From assembly GCA_017516965.1 (NCBI GenBank), contig JAFXAP010000016.1, forward strand, positions 58,569 through 122,568: a stretch of 64,000 nt of DNA, in the 5' to 3' direction. Below the pieces are notes generated by a model. That model did not search any database. It was given only the letters and a program-made list of their open reading frames with translations, and was not told the DNA's origin. Position 1 is the stretch's first letter. Each line of letters starts with the position of its first letter. Positions 33,012-42,454 of this stretch are shown here, piece by piece. The translations under genes and the position numbers were made by a program. The stretch comes from Clostridia bacterium (GTDB taxonomy: Bacteria > Bacillota > Clostridia > Oscillospirales > Acutalibacteraceae).

Positions 33012-33695
33012 TTACCCCTTTCTGAACCACTGCAAAATAAGAATAGACACAAACATTCTTGCCATATAGTTCACCGAACCGCCAAAATTAAGATAACTCT
33101 CCCCCGCTGTTCGTTCGTGCATTTCTACCTGTATTTCGCTAAAAGTGGCGCCTGTGCGCACAAGCAATGCAACCGTATCGGGTTCGGGACCCAAGTCGGC
33201 GGCAAAGGCTAATTTTTTTATCATTTTTTTATCAAACATTCTCATACCTGACGTAGGGTCTTTTAAGGTCTTGCCTGTTGTAAGCTTAATTGCCATTTGT
33301 ATAAGATTACTACCAAGCATTCTAAGAGACATAGGTTTCTTTTGATTTACAAACCTTGAGCCTATAACAATGTTATAGCCCTTTTCCATTTCGCTTGCCA
33401 TTTTTGAAATATAGTCAGGGTCGTGTTGACCGTCGCCGTCAAACTGTATTGCCGCATCATACCCGTTTTTATAAGCATAAAACATACCCGTTTGTATTGC
33501 CGCCGCAAGACCCAAATTTATAGGGTGACTTACAAAATGAAAGCCTTTTGTTTTGCAAATATATTCGGTTTTATCGCTTGAACCGTCATTGATTATCAGA
33601 TAATCATACTGCGGACAATCTCTTTTGAGTGTTGCAATTACCCGCTCAATATTGTCTTGCTCATTATAAGCCGGAATAATAAGAAGAACCTTCAT
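33012..33695 (-). CDS. Glycosyltransferase family 2, polyprenyl-phosphate sugar synthase-like
   Basis: 227 residues from the ATG at 33695 with AAAGGGG upstream; the longer frame overlaps the preceding gene. The GT-A fold shows LLIIPAYNEQDNIERVI, YLIINDGSSDKT and the metal-binding AAIQFDGDGQHDPDYI (DxD). Members such as DPM1-like proteins move a sugar from a nucleotide to a polyprenyl phosphate. Its DUF2304 neighbour supports this. Part of a leftward locus flippase - DUF2142 - GT4 - GT2 - DUF2304. Confidence 0.92.
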   Translation of the reverse strand: MKVLLIIPAYNEQDNIERVIATLKRDCPQYDYLIINDGSSDKTEYICKTKGFHFVSHPINLGLAAAIQTGMFYAYKNGYDAAIQFDGDGQHDPDYISKMASEMEKGYNIVIGSRFVNQKKPMSLRMLGSNLIQMAIKLTTGKTLKDPTSGMRMFDKKMIKKLAFAADLGPEPDTVALLVRTGATFSEIQVEMHERTAGESYLNFGGSVNYMARMFVSILILQWFRKG

Positions 33696-33706
33696 TCTAA
33701 TCCCCT

Positions 33707-34846
33707 TTAATTTATTAAACTCTCTATTTTTTCGGCAGTTCTTTGCCAAGTGAAACCGTCAAGCAGCTCGACATACGCTTTTTTTACAGCGCTGTCACGA
33801 TACTCTTTATCAAGCGCTCGCTCTAGCGCCTGTTTTGTTTGGTCTGCGGTGTTAGCCTTGGTTATAATGCCGTAATCCTCGCTTTTTATCAATTCTCGTG
33901 CGCCGCCGTTATAGGTTGTAATTACAAATGTATTTGTTGCAACCGCCTCTAAAACCGAGGTTGACATTCCCTCTGATACCGACGGCATACAGTATATGTC
34001 TGACGCATCAAGTAAAGAAACTATATGCTCAAAATCAATTTGCCCCAAGAAAACAACCCTATCATCTGCATTTGATTTAAGTTGTTCCATTTCGGGTCCG
34101 TCACCCGCATAAAACAGATACGCATTCTGACAGTTTAGCCGTTTGAAAGCGTCAAGCAGTTCATAAACGCCCTTGATTTTTAACAGTCGACCGGTAAATG
34201 TGATTACGATGTCCGTATCTTTTATGCCGTATTCCTTGCGATAATCAAACACCTTTTTTTCACGCGCAGCTTCGATGGCGTTTATGTCGACAGCGTTATA
34301 TAGCGCACCCTTTGATTTTATACCAAAATGCTCCGACCACTTGCCTGCCGCTTTTGACACGGCATAATACTCGTCGCACTTTCTTTTTAACAGCATTGTT
34401 ACAAAATGTTCTACCTGCGCTACAAAAAAGTCAAGCACCTTATTGTCTACAGAAAGGTGGGTTGAACCGTGTTCAATTGTTATGCACCTGATTTTATTTT
34501 TTTGCGCAAAAATGGCCGCATAAAGACTGTGAATATAAAACCGCGCATTTATAACAACCAAATCAAAATGTTTTTGAGATAAAAGCTTGTCAAGCTTTTC
34601 AAACTCGGCATCCCTTTTTAAAATGGGATATCTTCCCTTCATAAAATTGTGACAGGGTAAGCGAAAAATTTCTATACCGTTTTCGTCAATCTCATGCGGA
34701 AGCAATCCAAAAACATTTGACGTTACAACCGTTACATCGTGTCCGCGTAATATTAATTGTTTAGCGAGATTATGGACATATCTTTCTACTCCGCCAATAT
34801 TGGGAAGATAGTTAGCGCAAAAAAGACAAAAAGATTTTTTCATCAT
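33707..34846 (-). CDS. Glycosyltransferase family 4
   Basis: 379 residues, GT-B fold. The N-terminal acceptor half has the YLPNIGGVERYVHNLAKQL glycine-rich motif; the C-terminal donor half has ITFTGRLLKIKGVYELLDAF and YCMPSVSEGMSTSVLEAVA (ExxxxxxxE catalytic/donor motif). It transfers a sugar from a nucleotide donor to a growing surface glycan. The gene starts 7 bases after the DUF2142-like gene and ends 11 bases before the GT2 start codon, so it is in the same operon. Donor and acceptor unknown. Confidence 0.94.
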   Translation of the reverse strand: MMKKSFCLFCANYLPNIGGVERYVHNLAKQLILRGHDVTVVTSNVFGLLPHEIDENGIEIFRLPCHNFMKGRYPILKRDAEFEKLDKLLSQKHFDLVVINARFYIHSLYAAIFAQKNKIRCITIEHGSTHLSVDNKVLDFFVAQVEHFVTMLLKRKCDEYYAVSKAAGKWSEHFGIKSKGALYNAVDINAIEAAREKKVFDYRKEYGIKDTDIVITFTGRLLKIKGVYELLDAFKRLNCQNAYLFYAGDGPEMEQLKSNADDRVVFLGQIDFEHIVSLLDASDIYCMPSVSEGMSTSVLEAVATNTFVITTYNGGARELIKSEDYGIITKANTADQTKQALERALDKEYRDSAVKKAYVELLDGFTWQRTAEKIESLIN

Positions 34847-34853
34847 ATCATCT

Positions 34854-37010
34854 CTAAATCATTGTTTTTATAATCATTGAGTAGCTTTCAAGCATTACCG
34901 TCGCGGCGGCAATACCCAATATAGCGCCATTATATAACTTTTTGTTTTTTACTATATTCCAACGAGAACCTGTAACCAATAAAAGCAGAGGCGCCAACAG
35001 CGGTGTTATATAGCGGGGTTGACAACCCAGTATTTCCGCACTGCCAAACGGTGTGTAATCTATATAAAGCGCGGTTGCTATAAGCGCGTTTACACCTATG
35101 AACAAAACAACCGAACAAATTCTTATAATAGTTGGTATTTTAAACTTGATTTTTGGATTTGTATCGGTTAGCGCGGTAATGGCTATGAGCGCAATAAACA
35201 CAAATGCCAATCTGCCGTTACCATAGTATGAAAAGGTTGAAATGTACCCATACATATTTTTATATGATAGATATTTAAACAAAAACTTGCCTAAGATTTT
35301 TGAATAGGCTATTGGGTTTTTGAGTATAAAATCCAACTGTAGTTGTGGATTTACATCTCCGCCACGGGCATCTCCCGGACCGCCTAATTTTGAAAAAGAC
35401 ACAAATAAGAAGTAGGCAAAAACCACGGCAAACACCATTGACAAAATGGTGTAATATTCCCGTTTTTCTCTTTTGCCGCTCCATTCCTTTAACATAAATA
35501 AGGGAACCGCCATCATAACTATATAAACCAGTTTTGGTAATGATGCCACGGCAAAAGCGCCCGTCATAATTATAATATCCCAGGTTTTAATTATTCTTTT
35601 TGGGTGCTGGAGTATATTAACGTAATAGGCTATGCCCAACATTGAAAAGGCTATTACCCAAGGGTCATATGCATAATTGGTTGCCATAAACAAGTTTGTT
35701 GGAAAAAGAGAAATTGTAACAAGTATCATCTTGCCGCTTTTTATTTTCTTTATTGCAAAATAGCAAACAAATACGTAAACCAGTAAATTAGCAAGTCTAC
35801 CTAAGTTATATCTTGTTGCAAAGCCTGCGTCAAAGGTTCTGGCGACTGCCATAAATATTCCCGAAGGCAGATGCGATATAGAAAATATAGCATCACGTTC
35901 ACCAACAACCGTTTGGTCTAACTCTTCAAGACGCGCAAGTCTTGCTTGATAAACCTCACGAGGCAGCGTAACCTTTCCCTCTGCGTTTTTTTCCAGTCGT
36001 ATAAGCTCACTGCCGCCGCTTACGTCAAGTTCTTGCTCGGCGCCTGTTGCATAAACTGTGCCCATATAAGACATACCAACTGCGCGTGGGTGATGCGAGT
36101 CAAGGTCCCACGAAGCGTGTACTATTGGCGAAGCAAAAAGCATAACAAGGCCTACCACCAGCGCTACCGGTAAAAAAACATTTTCTACCTTTTGGGCAAG
36201 ATTTTTTTTGCTGAAAATAAATACGTATATAAGTTCGGCTATGCCCGACAAGAATATGCATCTGTATTTATTAAATCCACCGCGTGTCAAAATAAGCCCG
36301 ACAATCATTTCAAGCATAATTGCCGCAAGGACAGCCACTATGGAAAACACAATAAACTGAGCAATTTTAAATCTATTTTTTTTGACTGTTCTAAGCGCCA
36401 ATTCAAACGAATGGGTGTATTTTTCTATCTTCCAAACCAGCCACGCAATAACCGACGGAATAAGCAACGCCTTTAGGTAATCGCTGAATTTTCTTTCAGG
36501 AATAAATGGAACTGCCTGAGGCTGCTGATCAAATACCTCTATGCTTTTGAAATACACACCCTCTGTGTCTATATCAATTCTTATAAAGCTATATTCACCC
36601 GCAGGCAAATCAACTACCGCGCTGCTTTCCTTTTTAAAGACAGAAACGTTATACTGCCTCTGCGGAGAAAAAACGCCATCCTCATAAGCTGTAAACACCT
36701 CGATGTTTACATTTTCTGTGGCTTGCTTTTCAATATTTATTCTTATGCACTCTATTTGTCGTTTTGTGCAGGAAAAAATAATCTGAGGATCCTCACCTGT
36801 TATGACATATTTGCCCGATTTTTCCAAAACGCAGGAATGTTGTGATTCGATTTGAGATATGGTAAGTTGTTCAACAGGTGGAAAAGGTATTGTTAAAACG
36901 CTTCCAATGTTTTTAGGCAAAAAGATTGAAACGCAAACAAGCAACGACAACAAAAAAGCTATTGTCGATGCTGTTACCAAATATTTTTTACCCTTAAGTT
37001 TTTCAAACAT
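34854..37010 (-). CDS. Large multi-pass membrane protein, DUF2142-like (GT-C fold candidate)
   Basis: 718 residues. An N-terminal TM and an extracellular beta-rich stretch (about 35-170) precede about a dozen TM segments. A region after the sixth TM reads SPIVHASWDLDSHHPRAVGM, in the position where DUF2142 proteins carry a conserved acidic loop motif, and an extracellular loop is followed by further TMs and LGCQPRYITPLLAPLLLL, a late arginine motif common in GT-C enzymes. I infer a lipid-linked-donor glycosyltransferase or a polymerase for the glycan. Overlaps the flippase gene by 8 bases. Confidence 0.75.
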   Translation of the reverse strand: MFEKLKGKKYLVTASTIAFLLSLLVCVSIFLPKNIGSVLTIPFPPVEQLTISQIESQHSCVLEKSGKYVITGEDPQIIFSCTKRQIECIRINIEKQATENVNIEVFTAYEDGVFSPQRQYNVSVFKKESSAVVDLPAGEYSFIRIDIDTEGVYFKSIEVFDQQPQAVPFIPERKFSDYLKALLIPSVIAWLVWKIEKYTHSFELALRTVKKNRFKIAQFIVFSIVAVLAAIMLEMIVGLILTRGGFNKYRCIFLSGIAELIYVFIFSKKNLAQKVENVFLPVALVVGLVMLFASPIVHASWDLDSHHPRAVGMSYMGTVYATGAEQELDVSGGSELIRLEKNAEGKVTLPREVYQARLARLEELDQTVVGERDAIFSISHLPSGIFMAVARTFDAGFATRYNLGRLANLLVYVFVCYFAIKKIKSGKMILVTISLFPTNLFMATNYAYDPWVIAFSMLGIAYYVNILQHPKRIIKTWDIIIMTGAFAVASLPKLVYIVMMAVPLFMLKEWSGKREKREYYTILSMVFAVVFAYFLFVSFSKLGGPGDARGGDVNPQLQLDFILKNPIAYSKILGKFLFKYLSYKNMYGYISTFSYYGNGRLAFVFIALIAITALTDTNPKIKFKIPTIIRICSVVLFIGVNALIATALYIDYTPFGSAEILGCQPRYITPLLAPLLLLVTGSRWNIVKNKKLYNGAILGIAAATVMLESYSMIIKTMI

Positions 37011-38283
37011 CGGTTTTCTCTCCCCGCTTTTTATTTCTTAAGACGCTGTTAATTATTACTATAACAAACAGTATAGCCATAACCGCAAAAAGCAATACCA
37101 TTTCACATAGATATGCCTCCGCAGCCCCAATCAAGCCTCGATTTTTTACAAATATGCGAGGCATTATGAGTGCAAAAACAATGGTTACAGCATATGCAAT
37201 CAAACAAAGATATTGTTTTCGCATAGTGGTAAACAAGGTAAGGGTTAGCGTGCTTGCCGCGCTAAATCCACCTGACAGCAATAATATCATAAATACGTTT
37301 GTTTTGTCAGAAAGTTCTGCATTATAAAGAAGTTCCAAAACAGGAATTCCCAACAAACGTCCTGCTATAAGCGCCGCTATTGTAACAATGATAACCCATA
37401 CATATAATTTTATGGTTGTTCTGATAAATGATGTCAATTTATTTTCTGCCCAGTTTTTTGAAAGTGAAATAAGCTGTGGACGAAAAACAAATATGCTGAG
37501 AAGATTTATTGCAAATACCGGCATTACAAGATAACCGTAATGCGCCTGATCGGCTTTAGTAAGCACATCTTCAATTGCGTATTTAGGTGAATTAAAAATG
37601 TATTGATGCATAAATGACGACAAAAACAACGGCGCCGCGCACAAAAGCATCCTAATTTGTGATTGCAAATTAAACTTTGGTTTTATAACATCAAAATTAT
37701 TATTGAGTGGTAGGTCGTGCAAAATCACCCAAATAACAATTACAATTGGCATCGTAATTACTGCAAAAATAAGTTTCTTGCTTATTATCAATGTTATTGT
37801 AAACACAATCGCCATCAAAGATACTTGACACGCGAGTGAGCGACCGGCAAGACTCAGATATCCGTTTCGGTGCAAATTTCCTTGGAAGAGGTCAGAGAAA
37901 GAAAACGCCGTCATATATGCCGTAATAATTGCCATAACAATTACAGTTTCTTTATCAAAGTTCTTAAAAAAAGCAAAGGCAATAAAAAACAACCACATTA
38001 CTGCTGTTGTTATTATTCTGAATGTGACAATACCGCCGAAAGAAAACTCTCCTTTAGCGTCGGTAACCTGAATGTTCCTCATTTCAAACACGCTTATGGT
38101 GTACATCATCTGCGCAGTAGAAAAAGCAAGGGAAAAAACACCTGCCAATGTGTCGTCGCAAACGTGACTTACAACCACCATTAAAACCAACGAAACGGCG
38201 GCATTTGCAAGACTGCCAAGCATATTAAAAACAAAGTTTTTCTTTTCGGATTTTTGAGGTAATTTATAAACAAATTTTTGCAT
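37003..38283 (-). CDS. Polysaccharide flippase (Wzx/MOP superfamily)
   Basis: 426 residues from the ATG at 38283; a GTG two codons earlier is part of the GAGGTG ribosome site. About 12 TM segments are visible, starting NFVFNMLGSLANAAVSLVLM, typical of the polysaccharide-transporter branch of the MOP superfamily. It would move lipid-linked oligosaccharide across the membrane. First gene of the leftward glycan operon; its promoter faces that of the divergent licD gene. Confidence 0.88.
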   Translation of the reverse strand: MQKFVYKLPQKSEKKNFVFNMLGSLANAAVSLVLMVVVSHVCDDTLAGVFSLAFSTAQMMYTISVFEMRNIQVTDAKGEFSFGGIVTFRIITTAVMWLFFIAFAFFKNFDKETVIVMAIITAYMTAFSFSDLFQGNLHRNGYLSLAGRSLACQVSLMAIVFTITLIISKKLIFAVITMPIVIVIWVILHDLPLNNNFDVIKPKFNLQSQIRMLLCAAPLFLSSFMHQYIFNSPKYAIEDVLTKADQAHYGYLVMPVFAINLLSIFVFRPQLISLSKNWAENKLTSFIRTTIKLYVWVIIVTIAALIAGRLLGIPVLELLYNAELSDKTNVFMILLLSGGFSAASTLTLTLFTTMRKQYLCLIAYAVTIVFALIMPRIFVKNRGLIGAAEAYLCEMVLLFAVMAILFVIVIINSVLRNKKRGEKTDV

Positions 38284-38316
38284 ACGCACCTCGTAAATAT
38301 TTACATAATTAGGTTA

Positions 38317-38399
38317 ATTATACCATACATTTTTATCTTTTTCAACTCACAATCGCGCGACGCGTATTTATTGACAAAACTATTTATTACAAGTATAAT
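38317..38399. promoter_or_regulatory. Back-to-back promoters of the flippase operon and licD
   Basis: Minus strand: TTGAAA (38345-38340) and TATAAT (38322-38317), 17-base spacer. Plus strand: TTGACA (38371-38376) and TATAAT (38394-38399), 17-base spacer. The 25 bases between the two -35 boxes contain TCGCGCGA (38353-38360), an 8-bp palindrome that could serve a shared regulator. Confidence 0.75.
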
Positions 38400-38434
38400 A
38401 TTTTTGTGTATACATTGTTTGTGGAGGTGATTAT

Positions 38435-39292
38435 ATGTCCGGTCAATATGATCCTGAAGTGTTAAAAAAACTTCAACGCTGTGAACTTGAAATTTTAAAT
38501 GATTTTACAAAGGTTTGTGAAGAAAACAACCTGTCATATTTTGGCTTTGCCGGCACCGGAATCGGAGCTTTGCGCCACGGGGGATTTATACCCTGGGATG
38601 ACGATATAGACCTTGCCATACCCCGTGATCAGTACGAAAAGGCGGTAGAGATTTTTGAACGCGATTATAGTGATAAGTACACCATTGTCAGCGCCGCAAA
38701 GTATAATGACTTTCCTGTTATGAACACACACATAATCATAAACGATTCTCAGTTTATAACCACCGAAGACAAATACGGAAGTTACCCTAAGGGTATTTTT
38801 TTAGATATATTCCCCCTCGACTACACCCCTACCGATGAAAAACTACGCAAAAAACACCTGCGAAGCACCTGGTTTCTTAGCAAAATTCTTATTATGAAGC
38901 ACATTCCCTTTCCACATCTGCCGTTTGGCGGTTTAAAGGCAAAGCTTGCCCACTGTGTCACAGCGGCAATATGGTTGTTTTTAAACGTGTTCTTTATTTC
39001 GCACAAGTTTTTATATAAACTTTGCATTAAAGAGTGCACCAAATACAACCACACCGACACGGGACTTTATGCCTATTGCTGTGGGCAACAATTGGACGGT
39101 TCAATTTTTGACAAGAAAAAAACCTTTCCGTTAAGAAAAGAAAAGTTTGAAGACACCGTTATGTATTTTCCAAATAATCTTGAAGAAATCCTTACTGCGT
39201 TTTATGGCGATTATATGCAACTACCGCCACCCGAAAAGCAAAAAAATCACTGTCCCGATGTATTGGTTTTTCCAAATGAGTTTAACGGTTAA
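38435..39292 (+). CDS. LicD family phosphotransferase
   Basis: 285 residues, ordinary LicD size. The signature is FAGTGIGALRHGGFIPWDDD with DIDLAIP, the metal-binding aspartates; GIFLDIFPLDYTP is the next conserved block. LicD proteins transfer phosphocholine or similar groups to surface glycans. GGAGGTG precedes the ATG. It is the second LicD in the window and lacks the SDR-like N-terminus of the protein at 1329. Divergent from the flippase operon, so likely decorates its product. Confidence 0.93.
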   Translation: MSGQYDPEVLKKLQRCELEILNDFTKVCEENNLSYFGFAGTGIGALRHGGFIPWDDDIDLAIPRDQYEKAVEIFERDYSDKYTIVSAAKYNDFPVMNTHIIINDSQFITTEDKYGSYPKGIFLDIFPLDYTPTDEKLRKKHLRSTWFLSKILIMKHIPFPHLPFGGLKAKLAHCVTAAIWLFLNVFFISHKFLYKLCIKECTKYNHTDTGLYAYCCGQQLDGSIFDKKKTFPLRKEKFEDTVMYFPNNLEEILTAFYGDYMQLPPPEKQKNHCPDVLVFPNEFNG

Positions 39293-39303
39293 TGCTGATT
39301 ATT

Positions 39304-39337
39304 AAAAGCCCTACTTGTAAAAACAAGTAGGGCTTTT
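39304..39337. terminator. Bidirectional terminator between licD and plsC
   Basis: AAAAGCCCTACTTGT (39304-39318), AAAA loop, ACAAGTAGGGCTTTT (39323-39337), 15-bp perfect stem between convergent genes. Confidence 0.92.
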
Positions 39338-39338
39338 T

Positions 39339-40148
39339 TTATTTGCGTTTTTGTAAAGATTCTGCCATTAAGGTGTGGATTTGTTCGCCAAGCTCTGCTG
39401 TATGAGCATTGTCGGTAGTATCAATAACCTCTAAAACATCAAAATAAATGTCGGTTTTTCGTCTTAGCAAATTTTTTGGTATTTGCTTAGTGCCCCAAAG
39501 GGTGCAAACCACAATTTTGCTTTGTGATTTGGTAGCAATTTTAAGAGCGCCGTTACGTATGGGCAACAATTCACCGCTAAGGCTTACGTATCCTTCGGGA
39601 AAAACCGCAACGGAATTTGTTTTTTCCTTAATAAGTCTTGTAGCGTTTATGATTGTTTTTGCCGCTTCGCGATTGTTTTCACGGTCTATTGGCAAACCGC
39701 TTAGTTTATGTAACGCTTTATAAACAAAGGGGAACAGTTCGCGAACCTCTTTTTTTGCTATGAATGCAAGTCGCGAATCGGGCACTGCATAATAAATTAC
39801 TGCAGGGTCAAGGTCGTGTATATGGTTACACACAAGCAAAAACGGTTCGTCCTGCGGTATTTTTTCGCTACCTGTAATATGCACCTTTACACCCAAAACA
39901 GGAAGCGCTATTCTTAAAAAGCCGTTTACAAGCCACCTGAAAAAGTTCGTGTCGCGTGGCGGACGCTCAAGTTTTACAAGCGCAATATTTATTGCTAATA
40001 CTGCCACGTGCAAAAGCACAAGCAGCACTATCAAACCCACAAACACAAGTGGTACTACCCACCAGGAATATGGTTGTCTGAAAATATCAAACGGAATATT
40101 TAAAACAAGGGTAAGAGCCGCCGCTATTATAGCATAAAACTTAAACAT
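39339..40148 (-). CDS. plsC: 1-acyl-sn-glycerol-3-phosphate acyltransferase (PlsC-like)
   Basis: 269 residues. Two N-terminal TM segments (FYAIIAAALTLVLNI, WWVVPLVFVGLIVLLVLLHVAV) anchor a cytoplasmic acyltransferase domain with NHIHDLDPAVI (HX4D catalytic motif near residue 113) and VAVFPEGYVS (FPEG substrate motif). It acylates lysophosphatidate in phospholipid synthesis. Last gene before the convergent terminator; the next gene upstream is a small Cys-rich protein. Confidence 0.92.
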   Translation of the reverse strand: MFKFYAIIAAALTLVLNIPFDIFRQPYSWWVVPLVFVGLIVLLVLLHVAVLAINIALVKLERPPRDTNFFRWLVNGFLRIALPVLGVKVHITGSEKIPQDEPFLLVCNHIHDLDPAVIYYAVPDSRLAFIAKKEVRELFPFVYKALHKLSGLPIDRENNREAAKTIINATRLIKEKTNSVAVFPEGYVSLSGELLPIRNGALKIATKSQSKIVVCTLWGTKQIPKNLLRRKTDIYFDVLEVIDTTDNAHTAELGEQIHTLMAESLQKRK

Positions 40149-40160
40149 TTTTATCCCCTT

Positions 40161-40346
40161 TCAGTTTTGTTTTCTAACTATTTTATATTCATCATAAAAA
40201 TCGTAATACGGACAGTTGTATGTTTGCGAGGTTAAAAACCGCGCCATCTCATCTTCGTCAAGATTACAATCGCAAAAATACTCATCACACTGTTCATCAT
40301 ATATATAATTAGCGCACGTTTCACAGTTGGTTGCCTTCCTTTTCAC
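40161..40346 (-). CDS. Small cysteine-rich acidic protein (DUF6472-like)
   Basis: 61 residues: CETCANYIYDEQCDEYFC then CNLDEDEMARFL and CPYYDFYDEYKIVRKQN. Seven cysteines, including a CxxC and CDC, suggest a zinc site. I recall a similar Clostridia family with the NYxYDE/LDEDEM/PYY/DEYxIVRKQ pattern (DUF6472), function unknown. A purine-rich stretch precedes the ATG. Lies between LCP ligase and plsC on the same strand. Confidence 0.75.
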   Translation of the reverse strand: MKRKATNCETCANYIYDEQCDEYFCDCNLDEDEMARFLTSQTYNCPYYDFYDEYKIVRKQN

Positions 40347-40388
40347 GATTACATCTCCTTTTTTGCATCTATGGTCATTTTTTACTGT

Positions 40389-41618
40389 TTATTTTCTATA
40401 CCAATCTTTTTTTGTGACCGGGTGTTTTGCAATATAACTTTCAAAACTTTCGTCTTCATAAATAATCGCATTTACTAATTTTGCCATATAATCAAGGTCA
40501 TAATATATTATAGAGCCAAAGCCTGAAGGACCTTTCATTAAAATTTGGGTTTGATATTCACTGGGCGGTAATCTGAACTGCTCAAAGCTGGGCGACCCAA
40601 ACAGCACGCTTGTTGAAAGCCCCATTATATCACCATAAGAAAGTGAGGTTTCGGTACAAGGAATAAGCGCTTTAACAAGCGAAACGTATCTTGTTTTTCT
40701 CATAGAAATAGCCTTATTAAAAAGAGATTGCATAACGTGGCGTTGGCGGTCGGTACGACCAAAGTCGTCGCGTGTGTCCCAAGTGCTTGTGCAGTGACGC
40801 ACGCGCGCATAAGCCACCGCCTGAACACCGTTAAGCGTTTGTTCGCCCGATTCCTTTATATAGTATTCTTTAGGGTCGAGCCCTTTTTCTTTGCATATTT
40901 CGTCCATACAGTTATTAAGGTTAGGACGATTTTTGCCCTTCCATCTAAGTTCATCATCGGTTATGGTTGCCGTTATACCACCTACGGCGTCAATTATATC
41001 TACCATACCAAAAAAATTTACCGTTGCGTATTCTGATATATCTAAATCATATACCTGATTTAAAGTCTTTATCGCGTGTTCGGGGCCTTTTAAATATGCG
41101 GAATTTATCTTTCCGCAATATTTTTTGCCGTCATATTGCATTGGAACAAGTGTGTCGCGCATTACTGAAAAAATCTTCACCTTTTTGCTTTTGGTATTAA
41201 GGCTTAAAATCATAATGCTGTCGGTGTTACCGCTAAAAATATTTTCATCACGCGAATCAACGCCAAAAAGAGCAACGTTTATAACACTTTTATCTTTAAC
41301 ACCTGAAAAACCCAATTCTTCCTTATCGCTTGTTATGTGGTTATAGTTATAGGGAAAAAGCTTTGAAAAAGCGCCTGGAAAAAAGGTCGGAAGTATTAAA
41401 CAGAAAACCAAAAAAATGCTTATTGCCGAAATCAAGCTCGACAGAATGATTGTTGTCATTTTTTTGCGTGTGTTTACTTTGCGGCGTTCGTTTTCACGTT
41501 TGCCTCCCGATGTGGAACTGATGTCCTCGTAATCAAACCTGCCGATAAGACTTGTGTCAGAGACTATGTCTTCGTATTCCTCGTGTTTTTTATCAGGGTT
41601 AAATTTTTCGTTGCTCAT
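40389..41618 (-). CDS. LytR-CpsA-Psr (LCP) family glycopolymer ligase
   Basis: 409 residues. A cytoplasmic N-terminus of ~50 residues leads to a TM (TIILSSLISAISIFLVFCLILP). The extracellular LCP domain has NVALFGVDSRD, GNTDSIMILSLN, KIFSVMRDTLVPM (Arg for the polyprenyl pyrophosphate) and INSAYLKGP, then DAVGGITATI and LNGVQAVAYARVRH. LCP enzymes attach wall teichoic acids, capsule or other polymers to peptidoglycan. Last gene of a long leftward housekeeping run, next to rsmI; likely to act on the glycans of the two LicD loci. Confidence 0.95.
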   Translation of the reverse strand: MSNEKFNPDKKHEEYEDIVSDTSLIGRFDYEDISSTSGGKRENERRKVNTRKKMTTIILSSLISAISIFLVFCLILPTFFPGAFSKLFPYNYNHITSDKEELGFSGVKDKSVINVALFGVDSRDENIFSGNTDSIMILSLNTKSKKVKIFSVMRDTLVPMQYDGKKYCGKINSAYLKGPEHAIKTLNQVYDLDISEYATVNFFGMVDIIDAVGGITATITDDELRWKGKNRPNLNNCMDEICKEKGLDPKEYYIKESGEQTLNGVQAVAYARVRHCTSTWDTRDDFGRTDRQRHVMQSLFNKAISMRKTRYVSLVKALIPCTETSLSYGDIMGLSTSVLFGSPSFEQFRLPPSEYQTQILMKGPSGFGSIIYYDLDYMAKLVNAIIYEDESFESYIAKHPVTKKDWYRK

Positions 41619-41632
41619 ATGCGTTCGCCTCT

Positions 41633-42454
41633 TTAATCAAGCATTTGTTTGTAAATTTCGCTTTTTTTTATGCCTGTTGTTGCTGCCGCTTCTTTTGCCG
41701 CTAAAGACGTCGACATACCGTTATTCATTAGTTTTTTTGCAAGAACTACTGCATCACTTAACGTATAACTAACAGTTTCTTCCTTTGCCCCCTCAATTAT
41801 TAAAACGTACTCGCCTCTTGGTTCGTTTTGTTTGTAAAACTCTATTGCTTCGCTAAAGCTTGTCCGCATTACCGTTTCGTGAATTTTAGTAATTTCCCGA
41901 ACAATTGCTATGTTGCGCTCACCGAATGTCGCATACATATCGTTGAGTGTTTTTATAAGTTTGTGCGGAGCTTCATAAAAAATCATTGTCCGCTTTTCAT
42001 TTTTTATTTCATCTAAATGCTGTTTTCTGGACGGTTTATTAACCGATAAAAATCCTTCAAAACAAAATCTTCCGCTATTCATTCCCGATAGCGCCAACGC
42101 CGTAGCAAACGCCGTGGGTCCGGGTACCGATTCAACCTCAATTCCTCTTTCGTGACATTCACGAATCAAATCTTCACCCGGATCTGATATTGCAGGCATA
42201 CCTGCATCGGTAACTATTGCACAACTTTCGCCCGATAAAATCTTTTCTATAACAGTGTTGCCACGTTCTTTTTTATTATGCTCAAAATAGGCAACCATTG
42301 GCTTTGAAATTCCTAAATGGTTAAGCAATTTTATTGTAACGCGAGTGTCCTCTGCCGCAATAAAATCGACTTCACTTAAAATTCTTCTTCCGCGTGGCGA
42401 AAAATCCTCTAAGTTGCCTATAGGAGTGCCCACTATATAAAGTTTTCCAGCCAT
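41633..42454 (-). CDS. rsmI: 16S rRNA (cytidine1402-2'-O)-methyltransferase RsmI
   Basis: 273 residues. Signatures: KLYIVGTPIGNLEDFSPR at the start, DFIAAEDTRVTIKLLNHL, IVTDAGMPAISDPGEDL and VPGPTAFATALALSG. It methylates C1402 in the ribosomal P site. The stop codon of the upstream trmN6-like gene and this start overlap (one base at 42454), indicating coupling. Normal length. Confidence 0.97.
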   Translation of the reverse strand: MAGKLYIVGTPIGNLEDFSPRGRRILSEVDFIAAEDTRVTIKLLNHLGISKPMVAYFEHNKKERGNTVIEKILSGESCAIVTDAGMPAISDPGEDLIRECHERGIEVESVPGPTAFATALALSGMNSGRFCFEGFLSVNKPSRKQHLDEIKNEKRTMIFYEAPHKLIKTLNDMYATFGERNIAIVREITKIHETVMRTSFSEAIEFYKQNEPRGEYVLIIEGAKEETVSYTLSDAVVLAKKLMNNGMSTSLAAKEAAATTGIKKSEIYKQMLD

